Assembly: GCA_036824505.1 (NCBI GenBank)
Contig: DAITAA010000018.1
Location: forward strand, 5,018-69,017
DNA from: SCUD01 sp036824505
GTDB lineage: Bacteria; Pseudomonadota; Gammaproteobacteria; Steroidobacterales; Steroidobacteraceae
Length of the DNA stretch: 64,000 nt
Direction of reading: 5' to 3'
In this document: in pieces, positions 9,177-17,024 of the stretch
How the letters are laid out: every line of letters begins with the position of its first letter
Numbering within the stretch: position 1 is the stretch's first letter
Notes under the pieces: model-generated
What the model was told of the DNA's origin: nothing
Database searches by the model: none
What the model saw: only the letters and a program-made list of their open reading frames with translations
Translations under genes and position numbers: made by a program

Positions 9177-9381
9177 GGCCCGACCCCTTTTTGTTGCGCG
9201 TCCACTACACCCGGACGGAACCCGGGACTCCCCAGCGATCCGTAAGTGTAGTCCTCGGCCAACGGCACCGCTAGGACAAGCCATGCGGCTAGGTTTTCTC
9301 AGGCCGGCCCGTATCGCTGCGCCTCGCAAACCCGGCAGACCTGCAGGGCTTATATTCAAAGGCTCTATTTCGGGACTCCGC
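9177..9381. other. Upstream region of the TonB receptor, with a spaced inverted repeat
   Basis: No gene is seen. The arms ACTACAC (9204-9210) and GTGTAGT (9246-9252) form an inverted repeat with a 35-base spacer, lying about 30-75 bases upstream of the receptor start. It could be an operator or a loop-forming site, but nothing identifies a regulator. The stretch 9704-9794, after the SGNH remnant and before the GGDEF-EAL gene, shows no feature I can support. Confidence 0.3.
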
Positions 9382-9703
9382 GTGCGCCATTTTGTAGCAG
9401 GTTGGACCCTGCTTCTGCAGATGCTTTCAGAATCCGTAATGGCGGCGGAACCTGATGCTCCGAATCAGCCGTTACGCATTGTCGCCTTCGGTGACTCGAC
9501 GACGGCAACGGCAGTTGACTAGACACCGGCGATCACCGAAGTCTATGCACAGTGCCTGCCGCGGACCTTGGCCATGCCCCGGGTCTCGATGCGCTGCTCG
9601 ACCTGTATGCCCGGGAAGTGCGGCAATACACCCCAACAACGAGGGTCAGCGCATGGTCTGTGAACTGCTGACCGAGCGCATAGTTGCCGAGGGCCGGAAC
9701 TAG
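9382..9703 (+). pseudogene. Remnant of a secreted SGNH/GDSL hydrolase
   Basis: From a GTG at 9382 a short signal-like sequence leads into LRIVAFGDSTTATA, which is the block-I GDS motif of SGNH hydrolases. An in-frame TAG follows at 9520-9522, after which the same frame resumes VYAQCLP, as expected after block I. In another frame, IHPNNEGQRM followed by a short helix and stop at 9701-9703 matches block V (DxxHPNxxG) and the C-terminus. The roughly 120-150 residues normally between them are missing. The gene therefore has a premature stop, at least one frame change and a large internal deletion, and is not expected to make an enzyme. Confidence 0.7.
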
Positions 9704-9794
9704 CGCAGTTCCTGCCGCGATACCCGTCTTCCAGGGCCCGGAATTGTGACCTACGGCGTTTCGCCGGTCGCCCGCGCGGGCATACGGTGCGTGG

Positions 9795-12368
9795 ATGACG
9801 ACGCCGGCACCAACCCGTTCCCGCGGGCGATTCCGACTCAGCCTGGCTGCCCGTCTCGGGCTGGGATTCGGGCTGATCGCCATCGTCCTGTGGTTCGGCC
9901 ACGACGCGGCGCTGCGCGACATGCGCGATGCCATCGAGACGCTGCGCGAGACGCAGAGCGAGCAGGTACCGCTATCGCGACTCGCCGACGCCTTGACTTA
10001 CCACGTTGTCGCATTCGACCGCGCCGTGCTCACCGAGGTCCGCGCGCCGACGGATGCCAGCCGGGCCAACGTCACCGGAGCGGAAGCTGAACTGTTTGCG
10101 AGTCTCGACGACTACGCGGCCCTGCAGCCGACGGCGTCTGACGAGATCGCCCGTCTCCGCGCAGAAGCCCAGGAGCACACCAGCCTGGGCTGGTCATTGA
10201 TCGATGCGGGCGCACAGCGCCGGCTGGCGCTGAACGGCATCCGCGACGCGCTCGATCAACTCACGCTGCGCATCTCGACGGCCTTCAGCATGAATGTGCA
10301 GCTGCCCGATCCTGCCTTTGCGCGCCGCGCGTATGCCGAGCTCGAACTCGAGCTCGGCCGCCTGCGCGCCGCATTCAACGACTACCTGATCACCGGATCC
10401 AGGGAATCGGATAAGGCGCTGCGTGCGACAACGAGCAGCTTTCGCGCGACCGTGGCGAAATACCGCGAAGAGTTGCAGCGTTCGCCGGGCCGCAGCTGGA
10501 TCGAACTCGTCGAGGAAGACCTTGGCCGTACCGAGCGGCTCCGGCAGAAAGTGCTGCGCGATGATGCGTCGATCGAGGGTTTGCGCACGCGCTTTACGGA
10601 ATCCGGCCTGCAGCTACCGAAGCGACTTGAAACCTCCCTGGCTGCGCCGGCCAGCCGTGCGGTTGAGGCATCGGCCGAAAGTGCCGTGGACGCGACGCGC
10701 TCGGCCGAGATTGCCATCCGCCGGCTGACCTATCTCGTCCTCGCGGTGACCTTGGTCGTATCGCTTCTGACAATGCTCGCCGTCATACGCCCTGTCCGGC
10801 GCCTGACTCAGGCCACGCGTGCCCTGACGCTCGGTGGTCATGACGTACGCGTGCCGCCAGGGGGTTCCCGCGAACTCGACGAACTTGGTCAGGCCTTCAA
10901 CCAGATGGCCGAGCGGCTCGCCGAGGCAAATGTCGAAGTCTCGCGCCACCAGCAGGAACTCGAGGAACGGGTGCGCACCCGTACCGAAAAGCTGGCGTAT
11001 CTTGCGAACCACGATCCCTTGAGCGGACTGCCGAACCGCCGTTACGCCTTCTATCACCTGCGTCGTGCCGCGATGGCGGCCAAGGCCAGCGGCGGCGGGG
11101 TAGGCCTGATCGCGCTTGATATCGACAACTTCAAGGTCATCAATGACACCTTCGGCCACGAAATCGGCGATGCACTGCTGCGCGGTGTCACCGAGCGCCT
11201 GCGGCTGCTGGTCGGCGGGCGCCGGTTCCTCGCCCGGCTCGGCGGCGATGAGTTCGTCGTATCCCTGGAAGATGCAAATCCCGCGGCAGCAACCGAGGCC
11301 CTGGCTGAGCGCATCGTCAACGGCTTCCGCGCACCGCTGAATCTCCGCGGCCGCGATATCCTCGTCAGCGTCAGCGTCGGCGTGGCGCATATCCCCGAAC
11401 ACGCCGGTGACGCCGCTGACCTGATACGCGCGGCCGATGCGGCGCTGTTCCGCGCCAAGGCGCTTGGCCGCAACCGTATCGCAATCTTTTCGCAGGCACT
11501 GCTCGAGGACTCCGAAGCCCGTTTTGCGGTCGAGCAGTCGCTGCATCGTGCGGTCGACGCCGGCGAGCTTGCGCTCGTCTACCAGCCGCAGGTCTCCCTG
11601 GTCGACGGCAGCACCGAGGTCGTCGAAGCGCTGCTGCGCTGGCAGCGCCCCGACGGCCAGATGGTTCCGGCCCGCGAGTTCATTGCGATTGCCGAGCAAT
11701 CGGGCCTGATCATCAGGATCGGCGAATGGGTCCTCGAAACCGCCGCGGCTGCGGTCGCGGATTGGCGCACGCAGGGTTGGGCCAAAGCCCGTGTCGCCAT
11801 CAACGTGTCGGTGCACCAGCTGCTCGACAATCGCTTCGTGGAACGCCTGGCGGACGTCCTCAGGCGTTTCAGGTTGCCCGGTGACGCGATCGAGCTGGAG
11901 CTGACCGAGACGGCTTTCCAGACATCGTCCTCGACCATTCGGGCCCTGAGCCAGTTGCGCGAGGGCGGCGTAGGCCTTGCACTTGACGACTTCGGCACGG
12001 GCTACTCGTCGCTGACTTCCCTGTCGCGCCTGCCCCTGCGGCGCGTCAAGATCGACCGGAGCCTGGTCGTGGATGCACCGGCCAGTCAGCGGGCAGAGTC
12101 ACTGGCAAGATCGATCATTGACGTTTGCCACAACCTCGGTCTCGGCGTCACCGTCGAGGGCATCGAACGGCACGGGCAGCTGGTCTGGCTCTCAGGCTGT
12201 GGCCCGGTGTGTGTGCAGGGCGTTCATGTCGCACAGCCGATGGCGGCCACCCATGTGCACGCCTTTGCGCGGCGAAGCGCGCAGCATCTCAAGACGCTGC
12301 TGGAAGGCGATACATCCCAGTCCGGCCGCTTGCGCGCGCGCGACGCGGTGGTGCCGTTCCGGAAATAA
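9795..12368 (+). CDS. Membrane HAMP-GGDEF-EAL bifunctional c-di-GMP enzyme
   Basis: Domain order in 857 residues: TM1 (about 18-36), a large helical periplasmic sensor region (37-310), TM2 (about 311-332), HAMP with coiled coil (to about 400), a diguanylate cyclase domain with intact GGDEF at 483-487, and a phosphodiesterase domain with intact EAL at 611-613 and the DDFGTG loop. Both catalytic signatures look complete, so it may make and break cyclic di-GMP under control of a periplasmic signal. The helical sensor resembles four-helix-bundle or HBM-type modules, with no ligand motif seen. Upstream lies the SGNH remnant; downstream is the convergent oxidoreductase operon. No clear Shine-Dalgarno precedes the ATG, but the TM1 position supports it. 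Confidence 0.9.
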   Translation: MTTPAPTRSRGRFRLSLAARLGLGFGLIAIVLWFGHDAALRDMRDAIETLRETQSEQVPLSRLADALTYHVVAFDRAVLTEVRAPTDASRANVTGAEAELFASLDDYAALQPTASDEIARLRAEAQEHTSLGWSLIDAGAQRRLALNGIRDALDQLTLRISTAFSMNVQLPDPAFARRAYAELELELGRLRAAFNDYLITGSRESDKALRATTSSFRATVAKYREELQRSPGRSWIELVEEDLGRTERLRQKVLRDDASIEGLRTRFTESGLQLPKRLETSLAAPASRAVEASAESAVDATRSAEIAIRRLTYLVLAVTLVVSLLTMLAVIRPVRRLTQATRALTLGGHDVRVPPGGSRELDELGQAFNQMAERLAEANVEVSRHQQELEERVRTRTEKLAYLANHDPLSGLPNRRYAFYHLRRAAMAAKASGGGVGLIALDIDNFKVINDTFGHEIGDALLRGVTERLRLLVGGRRFLARLGGDEFVVSLEDANPAAATEALAERIVNGFRAPLNLRGRDILVSVSVGVAHIPEHAGDAADLIRAADAALFRAKALGRNRIAIFSQALLEDSEARFAVEQSLHRAVDAGELALVYQPQVSLVDGSTEVVEALLRWQRPDGQMVPAREFIAIAEQSGLIIRIGEWVLETAAAAVADWRTQGWAKARVAINVSVHQLLDNRFVERLADVLRRFRLPGDAIELELTETAFQTSSSTIRALSQLREGGVGLALDDFGTGYSSLTSLSRLPLRRVKIDRSLVVDAPASQRAESLARSIIDVCHNLGLGVTVEGIERHGQLVWLSGCGPVCVQGVHVAQPMAATHVHAFARRSAQHLKTLLEGDTSQSGRLRARDAVVPFRK

Positions 12369-12410
12369 TCAGACGCCGCTGCTCGTCAAAAGAACGGCCG
12401 CGTTGCTCCG

Positions 12411-14039
12411 TCAGATCTCCTCCGGCACCGTGCGGATCGCTCCGCACGGGCACTCGGTGACGCACAGCCCGCAACCCTTGCAGTAGTCGTAATTGAACTG
12501 GTAACGCTGCCCGGGGCCGAGCTTGATGACGGCATTGTCGGGACACACGCCATAACAGTTGTCGCATTCGAAGCAGTTGCCGCAGGAGAGGCAGCGTCTG
12601 GCCTCGAATTGCGCTGTGACCTCGTCAAAGCCGCCCACGACTTCCTCGAATGTGGACTGGCGGCGGATGGTGTCGAGCACCGGCTGTCTGGACTTGGGGG
12701 CGTCCGAGTAATACCAGGTGTTGAGCTTGTCGAAACTCGCGAGTTCGTGGCTCACCGGGTGCACCCACGTCGTTCCGTGCAGCCATGCATCGATGTTTCG
12801 CGCCGCGAGCTTGCCGTGGCCTATGCCGACCGTGACCGTGCGTTCGCCGCGGACCATATCTCCGCCCGCGAAGATGCCGGGGAACCCGGTCATCATGCCC
12901 GGACCCACCTTCACGACGCCACCCTCGACATCTAGGCCCGGCACGCCGTCGAGCAACGACAGGTCCACATCCTGTCCGAGCGCGAGGACCACGGAATCTG
13001 CGTCAAGCGTTTCGAATTCGCCGGTCGGCTGCGGATTGCCCTTCGCGTCGAGCTGCATCTTCTCGACAGTGATCGATGACTCGCCGGCCTGCTTGATCGT
13101 CGAGAGCCATTTCACGAGAACGCCTTCCTGCAGCGCCTCTTCGAGTTCCGATTCGTGCGCCGGCATTTTTTCGCGCGTGCGCCGGTAGATGATGATCGAT
13201 TCCTCGGCGCCGAGGCGCTTGGCCGTGCGCGCCATGTCGACGGCCGTGTTGCCGCCGCCATAGACCACCACGCGCCGGCCGAGCAGGGGCTTTTCGCCGC
13301 CCTCCATGCTGCGCAGCACCGAAATGGCATCGAGCATCTTCGCCGCGCTGCCGGCGGGAATGAAGGCGCGCTTGGCGATGTGCGCCCCGACCGCAAGGAA
13401 CACCGCATTAAAGCCGCCCGCGCTCTTCGCCTCCAGCACGTTCGTCACCTTGGAGCCGAGTTCGAGCGCGACGCCCAGCTCGAGGATGCGCCGGATCTCC
13501 GCGTCGAGCACGTCGCGCGGCAATCGGTACTTGGGAATTCCGAAGCGCATCATGCCGCCCGGCACCGGGCCTGCTTCCCGGATGGTCACCGCGTGGCCGA
13601 GGCGCGCGAGTTGATAGGCGGCGGACAGCCCGGAAGGCCCGGCGCCGATTACCAGCACGCGTTTGCCCGTGGCCGCCGGCGGTGCCGCAAATTTCCAGCC
13701 ACATCGCAGTGCCTCGTCGCCGAGGAAGCGTTCGATCGCATTGATGCCGACACTTTCGTCGAGGAATGTGCGATTACAGGCGGTCTCGCAGGGGTGATAG
13801 CAGACCCGGCCCATGACCGCGGGCAGCGGATTGTCCTGCGTCAACACGCGCCAGGCCTCCTCGTAATGCCCGGACTCGGCGTGAAAGAGCCAGCCCTGGA
13901 TGTTCTCGCCGGCCGGGCAGGCGTGGTTGCAGGGCGGCAGGCGGTCGATGTACTCGGGTCGGACCGTGCGCCATGATCCGGTCCGATTGGCGAGGCTCGA
14001 GCCCGGATCGAGCGTGATGGCAAAGGGCTTGACCTTCAT
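12411..14039 (-). CDS. GltD-like FAD/NAD(P)H oxidoreductase fused to a 2x[4Fe-4S] ferredoxin
   Basis: The 542-residue cytosolic protein starts with the GltD-type Cys region (CNHACPAGENIQGW, CYHPCETAC) and an FAD-binding GAGPSGLSAAYQLARLGH. A second Rossmann motif VVVYGGGNTAVDMART follows for NAD(P)H, and a C-terminal dicluster ferredoxin (CLSCGNCFECDNCYGVCP and CKGCGLCVTECPCGAI, about 480-535). Its ATG overlaps the stop of the beta-subunit gene by 4 bases, so it is the last gene of the 2-oxoacid:ferredoxin oxidoreductase operon. The fused ferredoxin probably replaces the separate delta subunit and passes electrons between the oxidoreductase and NAD(P)H. No large GltB subunit is nearby, so glutamate synthase function is unlikely. 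Confidence 0.88.
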   Translation of the reverse strand: MKVKPFAITLDPGSSLANRTGSWRTVRPEYIDRLPPCNHACPAGENIQGWLFHAESGHYEEAWRVLTQDNPLPAVMGRVCYHPCETACNRTFLDESVGINAIERFLGDEALRCGWKFAAPPAATGKRVLVIGAGPSGLSAAYQLARLGHAVTIREAGPVPGGMMRFGIPKYRLPRDVLDAEIRRILELGVALELGSKVTNVLEAKSAGGFNAVFLAVGAHIAKRAFIPAGSAAKMLDAISVLRSMEGGEKPLLGRRVVVYGGGNTAVDMARTAKRLGAEESIIIYRRTREKMPAHESELEEALQEGVLVKWLSTIKQAGESSITVEKMQLDAKGNPQPTGEFETLDADSVVLALGQDVDLSLLDGVPGLDVEGGVVKVGPGMMTGFPGIFAGGDMVRGERTVTVGIGHGKLAARNIDAWLHGTTWVHPVSHELASFDKLNTWYYSDAPKSRQPVLDTIRRQSTFEEVVGGFDEVTAQFEARRCLSCGNCFECDNCYGVCPDNAVIKLGPGQRYQFNYDYCKGCGLCVTECPCGAIRTVPEEI

Positions 14040-15043
14040 GCGCGGCGCTCCACATCGTCGAGTAGCCGGTAGCGAAGGATATTGCGGTCGGCCATCTGCT
14101 GGATCCTGTCGATGACGTCGCGCCGCTCCGGGTCCTTGAACAGGTGCGCGTAGCGCTGTTGCGGTCGCAGGTATTCCTCGACCGGCAGCTTGCGCTTGAT
14201 CTTCGAGACGTTGGTCAACTTGCCGCCTTCGGCCTCGAGCACCGGGAACAGGCCGGTCTCCTTGGCCAGGCGCGCGATCTTGATCGTCAGCGCGGGATCG
14301 TGACCCCAGCCGAGCGGGCAGGGAACCAGGATATGAATGTAGCGTGCGCCGTGAATGCCCATCGCGCGGCGAACCTTCGCTTCGAGGTCATGCAACTCGG
14401 CGACGGTCGCGGTCGCGACGTACGGGATCTCGTGGGCCATGGCGATCGCAGGCAGATACTTGCCCTGGCCGAATCGGTTTCCGGGTGAATGGCCGAGCGG
14501 CATGGTCGTGTTGGTGCGCGCCGCGGGCGGAGTCGTCGAGGAACGCTGCACGCCGGTGTTCATGTAGCCCTCGTTGTCGTAGCAGATGTAGAGCACATCG
14601 TCATTGCGCTCGAACATCCCCGACAGGCAGCCGAAGCCGATGTCGGCGGTGCCGCCGTCGCCGCCCTGTGCGACCACCCGCACCTCATGGCGGCCCTTGA
14701 CGCGCATGGCCGCCGCGATGCCGGCGGCTACCGCGGCCGCGTTGCCGAACAGGGAGTGGATCCAGGGGATCTGCCACGAGGTCTCCGGATAGGGCGTCGA
14801 GAAGACTTCGAGGCAGCCGGTTGCATTGGCTGCGACGAGCTGGCGTTGCGTGGCCTCCATCGCGGCGTCGATTGCGTAACGTGCGCCGAGCGCCTCGCCG
14901 CAGCCCTGGCAGGCGCGGTGCCCCGAATTGAGCGAGTTCGTGCGCCGCATGTTCGCCTGCACCGAGCGCTGCTCGTCGGGCAACAGGCGGTTGCCGACCG
15001 TGAAGGTGCCGGTCTGGTAGAAGCGGATCGGTTGGTAACTCAT
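14036..15043 (-). CDS. porB: 2-oxoacid:ferredoxin oxidoreductase, beta (TPP-binding) subunit
   Basis: The 335-residue subunit binds thiamine diphosphate and a [4Fe-4S] cluster. Visible features are CQGCGEALGARY with later Cys residues (NATGCLEVF, PCPLGW) and the TPP/Mg motif GGDGGTADIGFG followed by YDNEGYMNTG about 25 residues on. It converts a 2-oxoacid plus CoA to acyl-CoA and CO2 together with the alpha and gamma subunits encoded just upstream. ATG 15043 was chosen because it gives the normal N-terminus; a longer in-frame reading overlaps porA. It ends in an ATGA overlap with the flavoprotein-ferredoxin gene. The substrate (pyruvate, 2-oxoisovalerate or another oxoacid) cannot be fixed from sequence alone. 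Confidence 0.9.
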   Translation of the reverse strand: MSYQPIRFYQTGTFTVGNRLLPDEQRSVQANMRRTNSLNSGHRACQGCGEALGARYAIDAAMEATQRQLVAANATGCLEVFSTPYPETSWQIPWIHSLFGNAAAVAAGIAAAMRVKGRHEVRVVAQGGDGGTADIGFGCLSGMFERNDDVLYICYDNEGYMNTGVQRSSTTPPAARTNTTMPLGHSPGNRFGQGKYLPAIAMAHEIPYVATATVAELHDLEAKVRRAMGIHGARYIHILVPCPLGWGHDPALTIKIARLAKETGLFPVLEAEGGKLTNVSKIKRKLPVEEYLRPQQRYAHLFKDPERRDVIDRIQQMADRNILRYRLLDDVERRA

Positions 15044-15053
15044 GCTGTGCTCC

Positions 15054-16307
15054 TCAACCGACTTTGGCCGCGACCACGCCGAGCTCGCGCAGGATGTTTT
15101 CGGCGATCGGCCCCGAGTGACGCAGCTCGCGCTCACGTGTGAGTACGCGCTCGACCATCGAATGATCAAGGTCCAAGAAGGTCACCGGCTCAAGACGACC
15201 CTCGATGGCCTCGATGAACACCTTGTGCAGCGACCGGCGCGTGATGGCGCGGCCGCCGAGCCCAGCGATCACGGTGTGCACCAATTCAGGCGATCCGGCA
15301 TAGGAGGCTGCAACGTTGTTCGACACGATGCCGCCGAGGCCGACGGCAAGGCTTTTCTCCAGGACGACGACACGCTTCGCTGCCGCGAGCGCCGCGCGAA
15401 CAGCGCCCGTGGGCCAGGGACGGAAGCAGGTGATGCCGAGCACGCCGATCCTTGCGCCCTGTTCGCGCATCTCATCCACGGTGTCCTTGATCGTGCCGAG
15501 CACGGAACCGAGCGCCACGACCACCGTGTCCGCGTCCTCGATGCGATAAGTGTGGGTGAGCCCGCCGCTCTCGCGCCCGAAGATGCGCTTGAAATCGGCG
15601 GTCCAGGACGGCATCAGCTCTAGCGCCTGCCGCTGCTTGGCGTGCGCGAGATAACGCACCTCCATGAAGGCCTCCGGGCCCACCATCGCGCCAATCGAAA
15701 TGGGGTTGGCCGGATCGAGCACCTGGCGCGGATCGTAGGGCGGCAGGTATGCATCCACCTGCTCCTGTGTCGGCATGTCAACACGTTCATAAGCGTGAGT
15801 CAGGATGAATCCGTCCATGCACACCATCACCGGCAGTGACAATTCCTCCGCCAGGCGGAATGCCTGGATGTGCAGGTCGAGCGCCTCCTGGTTGTCCTCC
15901 GCGAACAGCTGAATCCAGCCACAGTCGCGCTGGCTGAGCGCGTCGGTATGGTCATTCCAGATGTTGATTGGGGCGCCGATGGCGCGGTTTGCCACCGTCA
16001 TGACGATGGGCAGGCCCAGGCCTGCGGCGTTGTAGACGGCTTCGGCCATGAACAGCAGTCCCTGGCTCGCGGTGGCGGTGTAGGCGCGGGCGCCCGCGGC
16101 AGAGGCACCGATCGCCACCGACATGGCGGAAAATTCCGACTCGACGTTGATGAACTCGCAGGGAGTGAGCTTTTCTGCCGTCACCATGCGGCCGAGCGTC
16201 TCCACGATGTGCGTCTGTGGCGAGATCGGGTAGGCGCAGATCACCTCGGGGCGGCAGAGCGCCACAGCCTCGGCGACCGCAGCGGAGCCTTCAATCTGCT
16301 TCAGCAT
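15054..16307 (-). CDS. porA: 2-oxoacid:ferredoxin oxidoreductase, alpha subunit
   Basis: At 417 residues this has the normal length of a separate alpha chain. The pyrimidine-binding domain shows CAYPISPQTHIVE and NVESEFSAMSVAIGASAAGARAYTATASQGLLFM, including the conserved Glu that activates thiamine diphosphate. The C-terminal transketolase-like domain has the ALGSVLGT region. Together with the beta subunit it forms the active site for oxidative decarboxylation of 2-oxoacids. Its start overlaps the 3' end of the gamma gene by 17 bases, and 10 bases separate its stop from porB, which indicates one transcript. The order gamma-alpha-beta-flavoprotein matches 2-oxoacid oxidoreductase operons known in anaerobes and some aerobic proteobacteria. 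Confidence 0.92.
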   Translation of the reverse strand: MLKQIEGSAAVAEAVALCRPEVICAYPISPQTHIVETLGRMVTAEKLTPCEFINVESEFSAMSVAIGASAAGARAYTATASQGLLFMAEAVYNAAGLGLPIVMTVANRAIGAPINIWNDHTDALSQRDCGWIQLFAEDNQEALDLHIQAFRLAEELSLPVMVCMDGFILTHAYERVDMPTQEQVDAYLPPYDPRQVLDPANPISIGAMVGPEAFMEVRYLAHAKQRQALELMPSWTADFKRIFGRESGGLTHTYRIEDADTVVVALGSVLGTIKDTVDEMREQGARIGVLGITCFRPWPTGAVRAALAAAKRVVVLEKSLAVGLGGIVSNNVAASYAGSPELVHTVIAGLGGRAITRRSLHKVFIEAIEGRLEPVTFLDLDHSMVERVLTRERELRHSGPIAENILRELGVVAAKVG

Positions 16308-16881
16308 TCGCGGTCCTCCGCATGTCCTGCGTCACGGAATTATAGGCTTCCGTCGCCGCCGCGGCGTTGGCGTCTGCAACCTTCGCCGGGAACTTGTCGC
16401 GAATAGCGGCGATCACGGAATCCAGCGAGATGCGCCCGGAAATGGCCGCGAGCCCCGCCAGCAGCGCGGCATTCGGCACGGCGCGGCCGATGTGCTTCAG
16501 GGCGAGCTCCGTTGCGGCCACCGTGCAGAGGCGTTCGCGGCGGAAGGAGGCCAGAAACTCGCTGAGGCCGAGCTCGTCGAAGGAGCGCGTGGTATTGATG
16601 ACAACATAACCTTCCGGGACGAGCCCGCTGAATACATCCACCTGATGCAGCAGCGTCGGGTCCTGGATGATCAGCGCGTCGGGCGCCATGATCGGCTCGC
16701 GTAGCCGGATCGGCCGGTCGTCGATGCGGCAGAATGCGACCACCGGCGCGCCGGTACGCTCCGAGCCGAAGCTCGGGAACGCCTGCGCGTGCCGGCCTTC
16801 GCGGAAGGCCGCCACGGACAACAGTTCAGCGGCGGTTACGACCCCCTGACCGCCGCGCCCATGGATTCGGATCTGAAACAT
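16291..16881 (-). CDS. porG: 2-oxoacid:ferredoxin oxidoreductase, gamma subunit
   Basis: The 196-residue protein opens with FQIRIHGRGGQGVVTAAELL, the glycine-rich signature of the gamma (CoA-binding) domain. It continues with AFPSFGSERTGAPVVAFCRI and VPNAALLAG, also diagnostic. It is the first gene of the operon, so the promoter must lie in the region 16882-17024 shared with the divergent propeller gene at 17025. In some bacteria this domain is fused to alpha; here it is separate. No ferredoxin delta gene is present; that function is supplied by the C-terminal fusion in the fourth gene. Confidence 0.92.
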   Translation of the reverse strand: MFQIRIHGRGGQGVVTAAELLSVAAFREGRHAQAFPSFGSERTGAPVVAFCRIDDRPIRLREPIMAPDALIIQDPTLLHQVDVFSGLVPEGYVVINTTRSFDELGLSEFLASFRRERLCTVAATELALKHIGRAVPNAALLAGLAAISGRISLDSVIAAIRDKFPAKVADANAAAATEAYNSVTQDMRRTANAEAD

Positions 16882-17024
16882 CGTCGTTCCGTCGGTCTGG
16901 AACCCTGTGAAGAATGCGCCTCGCCGGGGAGGAATTCACATCCGTGAGAATACCCAGGTCGAGTGTCGGTGATTCATTTCCAGCCCCGCAAGGGGTAGGC
17001 TGGCAGATTACTGGAGTCTTGAGA

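Noticed and set aside
12411..14039. Calling the flavoprotein glutamate synthase small subunit GltD
   Set aside because: No GltB gene nearby, and it sits in the oxoacid oxidoreductase operon with a fused ferredoxin.
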